A stretch of 64,000 nucleotides of DNA from Erysipelotrichaceae bacterium 66202529 (GTDB lineage: Bacteria > Bacillota_I > Bacilli_A > Erysipelotrichales > Erysipelotrichaceae). Below are positions 36,785 to 44,946 of the stretch, piece after piece (position 1 is the first letter of the stretch; the number at the start of each line of letters is the position of its first letter). Both the position numbers and the translations under genes were made by a program. The DNA lies in assembly GCA_017161075.1 (NCBI GenBank), contig CP046174.1:2294001-2358000 (forward strand), read 5' to 3'. The notes beneath the pieces were generated by a model that worked only from the letters and a program-made list of their open reading frames with translations, did no database searches and was not told the DNA's origin.

Positions 36785-37570
36785 TCACTCCTTGTTCGCA
36801 TTCTTTTCCTGCTTTTTCTTTCTTTTTCTCAGCACCTTTTCCAGCTTTCTGCCTACCCGTTTTTTCACTAGAGCATGCTCTAGCAGACAGGCTGTCAGCG
36901 CCTCATCCTCACCGCTCAGCAGATGCAGTGCGATTTCCTTCTTACAATCCTCCTGTACCTCCTGCTTTTGATCCACAGATACGGTATTTTTTAACCCAGA
37001 TTCGTCATACAGATACCAGCGGTGCATCGCCGCATGATAGACAACATAGCCTGCCTCTGCTTCCGCAACCAGCTCACAGCTGGAAAAGCCATGCTGAAAC
37101 GGCAGTGCGCCATAGCGTGAACGCTGCATCTGATCGGCACATTCACGGATAAAGCGGTGATACTGCTTCAAATCCAGCAACACGATTTCCGTATGATACA
37201 AATGATTAAAGCCGGGCGCAAAGGCCGGCATATAAATGGTCTCACCCTCTGCCTCAAAATGTCGCAGCTCTGATACAAAGCGGTCGATATCCACATTCAT
37301 CTGTGCCTTACGCTCCAGATAATTCAAATCATACCAGTAATCATACATTTTCACATACGTATCAAAAAACACATCCTCAAACTGCCGTTTCACCATGAGT
37401 GACTCATACAGAATTTCACACTGGATGACATCATCATCACGCTTTCCATCATGGGGAACCTGATATTCCTCCAGCAGCTCACAAACCTTACGGTGATGCT
37501 GTCTGACCTCCTTGAGGTCGAGCAGTGTTTTATCGTAGGCCTTGTTGAGTATATCATAAACTGTTTTCAT
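36785..37570 (-). CDS. Conserved-looking protein of unknown function
   Basis: A 261-residue soluble protein between rsmE and mtaB. It is helical, with a coiled first 60 residues, an aromatic middle (YVKMYDYWYDLNYLER) and a strongly basic tail (KKRVGRKLEKVLRKRKKKQ) that could touch RNA. Its start overlaps the rsmE stop by one base and its end is 4 nt from mtaB, so all three are co-translated. Its neighbours are both RNA-modifying enzymes, which suggests but does not show a link. No family recognised. Confidence 0.75.
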   Translation of the reverse strand: MKTVYDILNKAYDKTLLDLKEVRQHHRKVCELLEEYQVPHDGKRDDDVIQCEILYESLMVKRQFEDVFFDTYVKMYDYWYDLNYLERKAQMNVDIDRFVSELRHFEAEGETIYMPAFAPGFNHLYHTEIVLLDLKQYHRFIRECADQMQRSRYGALPFQHGFSSCELVAEAEAGYVVYHAAMHRWYLYDESGLKNTVSVDQKQEVQEDCKKEIALHLLSGEDEALTACLLEHALVKKRVGRKLEKVLRKRKKKQEKNANKE

Positions 37571-38313
37571 TATTTTTCACCCGCCATGTCATAGTAAAAC
37601 TCGATCGAATTCAACAGCGACAGTGCTGCCGTTTCCGCACGCAGGATGCGTCCCCCCAAAGACACCCGGTGAAACCCACAGGAAACAAGCTCTGCGACCT
37701 CCTCTGCAGAAAAGCCGCCTTCACTTCCCACCACCATTAGTACACGCCGTATGGAAGGATGTGCACGTAATACATCACATAGCCTTTCACTGCATTGATC
37801 CGCATCCTCATAGGCAATCAGCCGCAGATCGGCCGGTATCTCTTTTAAGTCAGAGAACGCGCAGGGCTCCTTTAGCTGCACCAGCGTGGAGCGCTTGCAC
37901 TGCTCACAGGCTTCACATAAAATTTTATTCCAACGGGCTGTTTTCTTTACTGTTTTGTCATCCTTTATTTTTACAACGCAGCGGCTGGATACAAAGGGAA
38001 TAATTTCCGCAGCACCCAGCTCTGCACTTTTCTGCAGCAGATAATCCCATTTCTCTCCCTTTATCATGCCCTGGGCGAGAACCAGCTCCACACTGGTTTT
38101 GGAATGGTCACACAGCTCTTTCAGGATATGCGCCTGTACACCGTCTTTTTGAAATTCAACCTCAGCCAGCATAATCTGTCCGCTGTTATCAGCCACACGA
38201 ATGACATCCCCCTGCTGCATACGCATTACCCGGCGGATGTGATGTGCCTGTTCACTCGTCATTGCTATTGTCTCTCCTGGCTGTGCCAGTGTATTCACAA
38301 AATATTGCTGCAT
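37570..38313 (-). CDS. rsmE: 16S rRNA (uracil(1498)-N(3))-methyltransferase
   Basis: About 247 residues of the SPOUT family. The N-terminal PUA-like domain includes SEQAHHIRRVMRMQQGD. The C-terminal knotted domain has the SAM-binding MVVGSEGGFSAEEV and LGGRILRAETAALSLL motifs. RsmE methylates U1498 in helix 44 of the small subunit. The ATG at 38313 follows GCGGTGA; an upstream in-frame TTG is less likely. It leads the rsmE-unknown-mtaB-murE run. Confidence 0.95.
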   Translation of the reverse strand: MQQYFVNTLAQPGETIAMTSEQAHHIRRVMRMQQGDVIRVADNSGQIMLAEVEFQKDGVQAHILKELCDHSKTSVELVLAQGMIKGEKWDYLLQKSAELGAAEIIPFVSSRCVVKIKDDKTVKKTARWNKILCEACEQCKRSTLVQLKEPCAFSDLKEIPADLRLIAYEDADQCSERLCDVLRAHPSIRRVLMVVGSEGGFSAEEVAELVSCGFHRVSLGGRILRAETAALSLLNSIEFYYDMAGEK

Positions 38314-38875
38314 AAAAATCACCGCGTTAATCATACATCATTTTTGCTGTTTCTTCAACAAAAGATTGCATCCTTGAGGCTGCGAAGCGCTGCAGCAGTG
38401 CCGCATGCATTGCAAATACCCTTTCGCTTATGTTATGCATTCCATGAACTGCCATCCTTTCGGATTCCTTCGCCCTCCTTGCTGTATCCTTACAGAAAAC
38501 ACAAAGCGTATATAGTCCTAACCTGAATGCCATAGGGTTTAAGCTGTACCATGTACGTAAACGTTGCCCTCCTCATCCGATTTATCCGTAAATATCCTGT
38601 TGATTGATTTTTTTTGATTCATGCACCGTTTAGCATTGTTTCGCACCTAAACATTGCTCATACCGACTTCCCTGCATTGACCCTATATATCACATACCTG
38701 CAGGCCCGCACAGAGGAGTCGTAGGACAGTTTAACACATACCATTTAAAGGCATAAATATCTCTACCATTCGCCTTACAGCTGTACGGCGCTTTTTGTTA
38801 AATAACATAAAAATAGGAAGAAGGTATCATGATCGGTTCATGAATTCCATCTCCCTGTTTCTATACGGTAGTGAG
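38314..38875. other. Intergenic region with one orphan hairpin
   Basis: About 560 nt between rsmE and rluB with no supported gene. A plus-strand hairpin (CGCC at 38771-38774 with GGCG at 38787-38790 around a palindromic ACAGCTGT, then CTTTTTG) resembles a terminator, but no rightward gene precedes it. Confidence 0.4.
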
Positions 38876-39613
38876 CTAGCGCTGCTTCATTTCACCCTTC
38901 TGGGCCAGACTGCGCAGCTGTTTTACTTCAAAGGGCTTCAGCACCCTGTATTCCCCCTGCCGCAGATCACTGCAATGCAAAAAGGCAAGCTTGCTTCTGT
39001 GCAGACGGCGCACCTCATAGCCCAGTGCTTCCATCATACGCTTGATCTGGCGGTTTCTTCCCTCGACAATCGTCAAATCAAAGCTGCACTGATTTTTCTG
39101 CGGATCCTTTTCTGTGATACGATACTTTGCAGGCAGCGTTTTGATACCATCATCCAGTACAATACCTGATTTGATTTTCTTCATATCCTCACTGGTGAGA
39201 ATACCGTTGATCGTCAGATTGTATACCTTGGGGATATGATAGCGCGGATGAATGATCTCATTCGCAAAATCCCCGTCATTGGTAAGAATAATAAGACCGC
39301 TGGTATCATAATCCAAACGTCCTACAGTAAAAATCCGCTGTTCGCAATCAATCAGATCCACAACAGTCTGCCGTCCAAACTCATCCTCACTGGTACACAT
39401 GGTGCGTTTCGGCTTATTCATCAGAAAGTACACCTTGTCTTCCTTTGCGATCGGCTTTCCATCCACCTCGATCAGATCCCCGCGCTTCACCTTATATCCA
39501 AGCTCTGTAACGGTTTTCCCGTTCACAGCGACTCTTCCTTCGCTGATCAGAACCTCAGCCTTTCTTCTTGACGTGATTCCGGCAGCCGCAATCACCTTTT
39601 GTAATCGTTCCAT
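38876..39613 (-). CDS. rluB: 23S rRNA pseudouridine synthase, RluB/RsuA family
   Basis: The 245-residue protein has an N-terminal S4 RNA-binding domain (RLQKVIAAAGITSRRKAE) and the RsuA/RluB catalytic core with the Asp in VGRLDYDTSGLIILTNDG near 97-114, plus the late EGRNRQIKRM motif. It isomerises uridines in 23S rRNA (positions 2604-2605 numbering by analogy). GAGGTG precedes its ATG. It closes a cluster whose order (scpA, scpB, dacB, spmA, spmB, rluB) matches B. subtilis. Confidence 0.92.
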   Translation of the reverse strand: MERLQKVIAAAGITSRRKAEVLISEGRVAVNGKTVTELGYKVKRGDLIEVDGKPIAKEDKVYFLMNKPKRTMCTSEDEFGRQTVVDLIDCEQRIFTVGRLDYDTSGLIILTNDGDFANEIIHPRYHIPKVYNLTINGILTSEDMKKIKSGIVLDDGIKTLPAKYRITEKDPQKNQCSFDLTIVEGRNRQIKRMMEALGYEVRRLHRSKLAFLHCSDLRQGEYRVLKPFEVKQLRSLAQKGEMKQR

Positions 39614-39674
39614 ATACTATACACCTCACATGGGTATTGTACATGAAATACACCGCTTTGAAAAGCAAAATCGA

Positions 39675-40004
39675 CTAATTCTGAAATTCCTGAATCTGAT
39701 AGCCGTCCGGCAGATAGACGAGAATGTTTTCACTCATCTCCTGAATCCATACCTGCATCGGATATGCAACACCCTTCATGAAGTCACGGATTCTGCGGGC
39801 ACATTCCTCATCGCATGCCGTAATATCGAGCAAAACAAGAAAATTCTTTTTCAATGCCTCCCCGACGGCTTCCACATCATCGAAGCTGTCAAGACGAAAC
39901 ACACAGACCACATGACCGTCTTTTTCTGCTTCCACATGCGGCTTTTCCTCATTCACTGCCAGCATTGTCTTCAATCTGTTTTTTACATCGTTCATATCTG
40001 CCAT
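39675..40004 (-). CDS. SepF-like protein
   Basis: A 109-residue protein whose middle and end match the SepF (DUF552) fold: VCVFRLDSFDDVEAVGEALK, then ARRIRDFMKGVAYPMQVWIQ, then ILVYLPDGYQI. SepF polymerises and tethers FtsZ to the membrane. The N-terminus (MADMNDVKNRLKTMLAV) is less hydrophobic than the membrane-binding helix of classical SepF. It sits inside a sporulation cluster rather than the usual division cluster. It may be a diverged paralogue; its role is inferred only. Confidence 0.7.
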   Translation of the reverse strand: MADMNDVKNRLKTMLAVNEEKPHVEAEKDGHVVCVFRLDSFDDVEAVGEALKKNFLVLLDITACDEECARRIRDFMKGVAYPMQVWIQEMSENILVYLPDGYQIQEFQN

Positions 40005-40040
40005 AAGTAGCTCCTCCTGTTATTTTTTGTTTCAAGACCG

Positions 40041-40553
40041 TTACGCAAACACATACAGTGCCAGCAAAATTGCCATGGTGATTCCTGCCACATCCGCCAG
40101 CAATCCAATCGCCAGTGCGTTTTTTATTTTCCGAATTCCGACACTGGAAAAATACAGCGTGATAACATACACCGTTGTATCCGTAGACCCCTGAATGATG
40201 CTCGCCATATTTCCCGCCAGGGAATCCACGCCGCACACCTGGAAGATATCGACCAGCACTGCCAGCGAGGCACTCCCAGAAATCGGGCGGAAAATCACCA
40301 TTGGCCAGATTTCCTTTGGAATATGCGCGATATGGCGTGCCAGTCCACTGCACAGGATATCCATCAGACCGCTTTGACGAAGCAGAGCAATAGCGCACAT
40401 CATGGCAAGCAGCGCAGGATAAATATCCAGAAACAGCTGCATTCCATCCTTCACCCCGGTGGTAAAGGAATGATAGGCATTGACACGGCGAAGCAGGGCA
40501 ACTCCCACAATGATGAGCACCAGTACGGGCAGGATATATTCTGTATTAATCAC
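40041..40553 (-). CDS. spmB: Spore maturation protein B
   Basis: The 170-residue membrane protein has a nucleoside-recognition (Gate) domain with the GSASLAVLVDIFQVCG and GSTDTTVYVITLYFSSVG blocks characteristic of SpmB. Together with SpmA it is needed for full spore-core dehydration. It overlaps spmA by 8 nt. The dacB-spmA-spmB order is the same as in B. subtilis. Confidence 0.93.
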   Translation of the reverse strand: MINTEYILPVLVLIIVGVALLRRVNAYHSFTTGVKDGMQLFLDIYPALLAMMCAIALLRQSGLMDILCSGLARHIAHIPKEIWPMVIFRPISGSASLAVLVDIFQVCGVDSLAGNMASIIQGSTDTTVYVITLYFSSVGIRKIKNALAIGLLADVAGITMAILLALYVFA

Positions 40554-41118
40554 GGTAATTCCACCAGCGGTCTATGCTCAGTCCGACAATGGAGGCAAAC
40601 AGTGTCGAGACGATCGCATAGGGCATGAAGCCGGTCACGTTTAGGGAATGAAAGGAGGCCCGCAAAGCAATCAGAGTCGTGGATAGCAGCGTTACCCCCG
40701 CCGTATTCAGCACAAGAAAGGTAATCATGGAACGGGAGGCTGTCTGTTTGTCGGGATTGTGCCGCTGCATCCCCTTCATCGCCTGCAGCCCCACCGGTGT
40801 GGCCGCAGAGCCCAGTCCGACCATATTCACAACCACATTGGTGGCAACATAGCCAAGGGTTTCCTCATCATCCTTCAGATCAGGAAACAGCCGCTTCAGT
40901 ATCGGATGAAACAGCCGCTCCAGTGCATGAATGATGCCAGCATCCCGTGCGATGTAAAGAATACCATTCCAGAAGCAGGTGACACACAGCAGCGGTATAA
41001 CAAAATCAAGCGTTTCCTTGCCGACATTTAAAAACACGTCGTTGATAATGGTCACGTTTCCGGTTATCAGACAATATACAATGGTGACAAATACAATAAT
41101 CAGCCATACAATATTCAC
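40546..41118 (-). CDS. spmA: Spore maturation protein A
   Basis: The 190-residue membrane protein is the SpmA partner, with PLLCVTCFWNGILYIARDAG, then NVVVNMVGLGSAATPVGL and SMITFLVLNTAGVTLLSTT. These residues build the Gate domain thought to move a small solute during spore dehydration. Its ATG overlaps the dacB stop by 4 nt. Confidence 0.94.
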   Translation of the reverse strand: MNIVWLIIVFVTIVYCLITGNVTIINDVFLNVGKETLDFVIPLLCVTCFWNGILYIARDAGIIHALERLFHPILKRLFPDLKDDEETLGYVATNVVVNMVGLGSAATPVGLQAMKGMQRHNPDKQTASRSMITFLVLNTAGVTLLSTTLIALRASFHSLNVTGFMPYAIVSTLFASIVGLSIDRWWNYRD

Positions 41119-42098
41119 GAGAACAGACCTCCTCCCCTTGCCCTTTTGCTTGCGAAGCTGTATACACTTACATCCTTGTTCTTCTGCACCTCAACGACAA
41201 AATCCTTATGATCATAATGCGTTTTCACACGCAGCTTGTCACTGCCATCCTTATGCAGGGTCACCTTCACCGTTTCCGGTACCTGGAAGGTTCTGCCATT
41301 TACCGTGTAGGATCCCTTTTTCATAATCGTAACCACATCCAGCTTCTGAAACACCTCGGTATGCTTTTGTTCATGGAAGGCAAAATCATCCCCCTCGCGC
41401 AGTGTTACGACAATGCTTTCCACCCCGTCATGCTCCGCCGCCGTTACCAGCGTCCGCCCTGCTTTTTTTGTAAATCCGGTTTTCCCTCCAATGGTAAAGG
41501 GATAATCAAACAGCAGGCGGTTTTTATTTTTCCAGCGCATATTCCAGTCCGTCGTATAATATTTACTTCCAGTAATGGTACGAAATTCCTTGTTCTTCAT
41601 CGCATAGCTCATAAGAATTGCCATATCATTGGCCGTGGAAATATTCCCGCCATCCTCCTCATCCAGTCCGCTCGGATTGGAAAAGGTAGTGTTGCTCATA
41701 CCGATCTCGGCAGCCTTTTGGTTCATCGCTTCCACAAAGGCTTCCTGTGAGCCGGACACATGCTTCGCGATTTCCACCGCCGCATCGTTTCCACTGCGCA
41801 GCATTAACGCATACAGCAGATCGCGCAGCGTTACCGTTTGCCCCTGCTTCAGATAAACACTGCTTCCATAGGCCTTGTTGATTTCCTCGTCAACCGTAAA
41901 CGCTTCATCCAGCTTCCCATGCTCTATGGCAATCACGGCTGTCATAATCTTGGATATGGAGGCTACACTCTGCTTATCATCCTTATTTTTTTCTTCTACG
42001 ATCGTATTGTCCGCTCCGCTCATAACGACATAGCTTTCCGCATGAATCCAGCTCAGCTGTGATAGAATACACAGCAGGATACAAAGACTTCGTTTCAT
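41115..42098 (-). CDS. dacB: D-alanyl-D-alanine carboxypeptidase, spore type
   Basis: The 327-residue protein has a signal peptide (KRSLCILLCILSQLSWIHA) and a serine carboxypeptidase domain with SISKIMT near 47, SGN near 102 and KTGFTKK near 209. It trims stem peptides and, by position with spmA-spmB, should regulate cortex cross-linking like DacB. A smaller C-terminal beta domain follows. It begins 33 nt after the terminator of an unknown transcript, so it either has its own promoter nearby or depends on read-through. Confidence 0.92.
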   Translation of the reverse strand: MKRSLCILLCILSQLSWIHAESYVVMSGADNTIVEEKNKDDKQSVASISKIMTAVIAIEHGKLDEAFTVDEEINKAYGSSVYLKQGQTVTLRDLLYALMLRSGNDAAVEIAKHVSGSQEAFVEAMNQKAAEIGMSNTTFSNPSGLDEEDGGNISTANDMAILMSYAMKNKEFRTITGSKYYTTDWNMRWKNKNRLLFDYPFTIGGKTGFTKKAGRTLVTAAEHDGVESIVVTLREGDDFAFHEQKHTEVFQKLDVVTIMKKGSYTVNGRTFQVPETVKVTLHKDGSDKLRVKTHYDHKDFVVEVQKNKDVSVYSFASKRARGGGLFS

Positions 42099-42130
42099 TC
42101 ACATCACCTACGAAAGTATATGTACACACG

Positions 42131-42162
42131 CAAAAAAAGAGAACGCCTTTTCCTGCGTTCTC
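42131..42162 (-). terminator. Terminator of the candidate RNA upstream of dacB
   Basis: A perfect 8-bp stem (plus-strand 42139-42146 and 42155-42162) is followed on the minus strand by seven T residues. Confidence 0.92.
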
Positions 42163-42198
42163 CCTTTTCTATATACGTGAATCTCCAGATACTACCCG

Positions 42199-42254
42199 TT
42201 TCCTGACTTCCTTAATTCTCATACGCTGTTCGTACTTATAAGTCTCATCAGTTT
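42199..42254 (-). repeat. Direct repeat copy A
   Basis: This 56-nt block is 91 percent identical to 42395-42450. On the minus strand it starts AAACTGATGAGACTTATAAG. Confidence 0.9.
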
Positions 42255-42394
42255 CGTAATCTGGGATCCACAACCATGAGCTTACTCTTTCATGTTCCCT
42301 ACCTTCACAGCATTCGTCGTTCCGGCGTTCCTCGCACTTTTTCGATTTCTGCATGCTTTCGTTCCCATTTCCAAGCATCCTTTCAGAATACCTT

Positions 42395-42450
42395 TTTCCT
42401 GACTTCCTTAACTCTCATACGTTCTTCGTATTTATAAGTTTCATCAGTTT
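42395..42450 (-). repeat. Direct repeat copy B
   Basis: Partner of the 42199-42254 block, 196 bp apart and in the same orientation, with five substitutions and no gaps. Confidence 0.9.
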
Positions 42451-42612
42451 TCTTCTGTTTGGATTCTCATGGCCTTTACAGGTGTCTACCTACTTGCTGA
42501 CCTGTGCACGGATTCACGTTGTTCTTATTATATCGTTCCCGTATCTATCCAGTGTTCTGTAGTACCATCCTGTATATAAGCTGTTTTAAGTACCTTTCCT
42601 TGGTACACCTAT

Positions 42613-42641
42613 AGTATAGCTTCTCCACAGCGATGCGTAAA
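42613..42641 (-). promoter_or_regulatory. Promoter of the candidate RNA
   Basis: TTTACG and TATACT on the minus strand are separated by 17 nt. The sequence TATACTATAG also occurs at the 6S-like RNA promoter near 50.6 kb. Confidence 0.6.
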
Positions 42642-42645
42642 GCGT

Positions 42646-42733
42646 TGTGGAAAAATATGCCGATAAATGGAAAAGTTGGAAGTTTTCCACATTTTTATGC
42701 ATTATACTGTGGAATTCCCCATACTTTTCCACA
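42646..42733. promoter_or_regulatory. Cluster of four TTTTCCACA-type 9-mers
   Basis: TGTGGAAAA (42646-42654), TTTTCCACA (42683-42691), TGTGGAATT (42708-42716) and TTTTCCACA (42725-42733) alternate in direction within 88 nt after scpB. They differ by one or two bases from the DnaA box TTATCCACA and form two inverted pairs. They might be a DnaA-binding cluster, or simply hairpins. Confidence 0.4.
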
Positions 42734-42747
42734 AAACAAAAAAAGAG

Positions 42748-43296
42748 CTATTCCTCAAACAGCTCCTCTTCCATCGTATCCTTAAACTCCGGCAGCTCCG
42801 GCAGCTCCTTCAGGCTTACCAGCTTGAAGGTGTCCATAAATTCCTCTGTCACCTCGTAGAGAAACGGTCTGCCCGGTGCATCGCTTCGTCCGCATTCCTT
42901 AATCAGATTTCTGGCAAGCAGCTTGCGCACCATCATATCACAGCTGACACCACGGATTTCCTCAATCTCCCCGCGTGTGATCGGCTGCTTGTAAGCGACA
43001 ATGGCCAGGGTTTCCAAAGCCGCATTGGACAGCGTTGCCACCTTTGTGGAGCTGAACAGCTTCTGCGCATATGGATGAATGCTCTCCTTGGAAACAAACT
43101 TATAAATGCCTCCAAAGCGAACCAGCTCAATTCCATGTACATCCGCAAGATAATCCTGCATCAGCTCATCCAGTACTGTCTCAATTTCCTTTTTGTTCAG
43201 CTCTTCAACACAGCCGTTCAGCTGCTCGACGCTCAGTCCTTCATCACCGCTCAGAAACAGCAGCCCCTCCAAAACCCTTTTTTCTACCTCATGCAT
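42748..43296 (-). CDS. scpB: Segregation and condensation protein B
   Basis: About 182 residues with two winged-helix domains; recognisable blocks are EGLLFLSGDEGLS, LSNAALETLAIVAYKQPITRGEIEEIRGV and GRPFLYEVTEEFMDTF (shown in parts). ScpB dimers join ScpA and SMC to form the bacterial condensin that resolves newly copied origins. GAGGTGA precedes the ATG at 43296, which overlaps scpA by 8 nt; a longer frame from 43338 has no ribosome site. The acidic end MEEELFEE closes the protein. Confidence 0.95.
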   Translation of the reverse strand: MHEVEKRVLEGLLFLSGDEGLSVEQLNGCVEELNKKEIETVLDELMQDYLADVHGIELVRFGGIYKFVSKESIHPYAQKLFSSTKVATLSNAALETLAIVAYKQPITRGEIEEIRGVSCDMMVRKLLARNLIKECGRSDAPGRPFLYEVTEEFMDTFKLVSLKELPELPEFKDTMEEELFEE

Positions 43297-44026
43297 ATAT
43301 CTGTTCACCTCGAATGATCCATATGGTTTCTTCTTCATCTATGTGGAAAGTAATTTCCTTATGCTTGATCAAATCCAGAACGGAAAGGAAGGTCACAATA
43401 ATCATATGAAGATCCACGCAGTCACTGCAAAGCTCCTCAAAGCTCATCTTCCCTACCCAGTTTTTCAGGCGGTTTTTTATTTGTATAACACGCTCATCGA
43501 GGGATAGCTCCTTGACCGTCATTCTGGTTTCATAAGGATGTGTCAGCGCCGCTCTGCGCAGCACCCGGTTCATCGCCTTAATGAGATCATAGGGATTTCC
43601 GACAAACTCCCCTTCCACTGTTGTATTCAGCCATTTCTGTGTTTCCTCACTCATCGGCTTACTCATCAGCAGCTGACGTTCCTCATATTTCTGTTCAAAC
43701 TGCTCACTGACTTCCTTATAGCGCTGATACTCCAGCAATCTGCGAACCAGCTTTTCCCGCTGATCTTCCTCATATTCTTCCTCAATTACAACCTTTTCTC
43801 TTGGCAGCAGCTTTCTGCTCTTATATTCAATCAGACCTGCCAGCTCTGCCAGATACTCGCTTGCTATTTCCAGATGCATGGATTCCATGGCATTCAAATA
43901 CTGCAAATACTGATCCGTCAGCACATCCATATCCAGCTCAAACAGCTCCAGCTTATTATCCTTGATCAGATGCAGCATCAAATCAAGCGGCCCCTCAAAT
44001 TGATCAATCGTCACTGTAAATGCCAT
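43289..44026 (-). CDS. scpA: Segregation and condensation protein A
   Basis: About 245 residues of ScpA, the kleisin that bridges SMC heads. The N-terminal FEGPLDLMLHLI, then EIASEYLAELAGLIEYKSRKL and the LP(R)E motif are characteristic, and a C-terminal winged helix ends the chain. GAGGTGA lies 6 nt before the ATG at 44026. It is the first gene of the scpA-scpB-(RNA)-dacB-spmA-spmB run. Confidence 0.95.
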   Translation of the reverse strand: MAFTVTIDQFEGPLDLMLHLIKDNKLELFELDMDVLTDQYLQYLNAMESMHLEIASEYLAELAGLIEYKSRKLLPREKVVIEEEYEEDQREKLVRRLLEYQRYKEVSEQFEQKYEERQLLMSKPMSEETQKWLNTTVEGEFVGNPYDLIKAMNRVLRRAALTHPYETRMTVKELSLDERVIQIKNRLKNWVGKMSFEELCSDCVDLHMIIVTFLSVLDLIKHKEITFHIDEEETIWIIRGEQIYA

Positions 44027-44156
44027 TGAAATCACCTCGCATTTTCTTATTATAGCAAAAAAACGCCGGATAATGTAGAAAAATTTTCATGCATGCTTTA
44101 TTTTCAGCCAATTTGTTACAGATTCCACGAATTTTTTTAAAGATTTCTTCATATAT

Positions 44157-44579
44157 TCAAATATTCCGCGTGAATTTGTAATGGGAACAGCTCATCCCCA
44201 CCCGTTTATAAAAGGCATGCGCATCTTTCCTTGCGCAGCTGCTGGACAACTCCAGCTGCACACAGCCCTGCGCCTGTGCATATTGAACAGCGTAGTCCAT
44301 CATCGCTCTCCCCCATCCGTTTCCTCTTGCATTTCTGCATATATAAAGCTCCTCAATGACGGCAATACGGGCACAGTGATGCAAATGATACAGCGTCCGG
44401 ATACTCATATAGCCGCATGGCTGCTTCTCATGCTCCAGTACATGCATGGATAAGGAAGCATCCGCAAGCTGCTGTTTATAGCCTGCTTCAAAGACCTTGC
44501 GATCCAGTGTGCAATCCTCCAGATTACATAGACAGGCGTATACAAAGGATGTATCCTGTGTATCTGCGTTTCTTATCAT
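44157..44579 (-). CDS. GNAT-family N-acetyltransferase, PhnO-like
   Basis: The 140-residue product has GNAT motif A (VIEELYICRNARGNGWGRAMM, given in part: ARGNGWGRAMM) near 80-93 and a late RKDAHAFYKRVGM, a pattern seen in PhnO-type and aminoglycoside-like small acetyltransferases. The acceptor is unknown. AAAGGAGG precedes the ATG. It stands alone between scpA and the spore germination operon. Confidence 0.85.
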   Translation of the reverse strand: MIRNADTQDTSFVYACLCNLEDCTLDRKVFEAGYKQQLADASLSMHVLEHEKQPCGYMSIRTLYHLHHCARIAVIEELYICRNARGNGWGRAMMDYAVQYAQAQGCVQLELSSSCARKDAHAFYKRVGMSCSHYKFTRNI

Positions 44580-44828
44580 AGTATCCTCCTTTAACTATTA
44601 TATCAGTTGATATCTCTAAGCTCCTACCCATCAGCTTATATTAAAACGTATAGAAATACAAGAAGAAAATGCCACGGTCAAGCTCCCTGTCATATAATCC
44701 TGTACAGTACAGGAAACAGTTTTGAAAGACGTCGAAAATAGTATGCTTCCTCTCGTGATAGTACAGAGTATAGCGATAAGCTCCCTGTTTGTTTAATATT
44801 ATTATCCATGGTAGCGATTCTGCGATAA
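44580..44828. other. Intergenic region, nothing recognised
   Basis: The space between the acetyltransferase start and the spoVA operon terminator shows no supported gene. Overlapping short leftward frames lack ribosome sites. Confidence 0.45.
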
Positions 44829-44831
44829 ATG

Positions 44832-44862
44832 AAAAAAGAACAGCAATTTTCATCTGTTCTTT
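44832..44862 (-). terminator. Terminator of the spoVA operon
   Basis: AAAGAACAG (44835-44843) and CTGTTCTTT (44854-44862) form a 9-bp stem. On the minus strand it runs into six T residues, about 85 nt past the last gene. Confidence 0.85.
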
Positions 44863-44946
44863 GCATGAGATAGAGACGCTTTGCGGTTATGACGAGGTTA
44901 CGTTTCTGCTTGCCCATAACGACATAACCGATATGACTTTATCCTT

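Larger units (their letters stand above)
42131..42606 (-). ncRNA. Candidate structured RNA of about 475 nt, unknown class
   Basis: This gap between scpB and dacB has a promoter (TTTACG-17 nt-TATACT, plus-strand 42636-42641 and 42613-42618) and ends in a perfect 8-bp terminator (GAGAACGC/GCGTTCTC, then seven T). Inside are two diverged modules. A 56-nt block at 42395-42450 recurs at 42199-42254 with 51 of 56 matches. Each is preceded 92-114 nt upstream by GGGAACGA. Several stems can be drawn, including GTACC/GGTAC, CAGGT/ACCTG, and a two-part TTCTG/CAGAA plus ATGCTT/AAGCAT hairpin. It matches no RNA family I can name. A short frame covers one module but not the other. Confidence 0.55.

Noticed and set aside
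38327..38533. 68-residue leftward frame upstream of rsmE
   Set aside because: No ribosome site and no family features; it overlaps the rsmE start region.
42169..42378. 69-residue leftward frame covering one repeat module
   Set aside because: Ribosome site is immediately next to the ATG, composition is unusual, and the other module is broken by a stop just upstream. It is kept only as an alternative to the RNA hypothesis.
42199..42450. CTGATGA in the repeats as a hammerhead ribozyme core
   Set aside because: CTGA pairs with a downstream TCAG in both copies, and the GAAA box and cleavage-site geometry do not fit.
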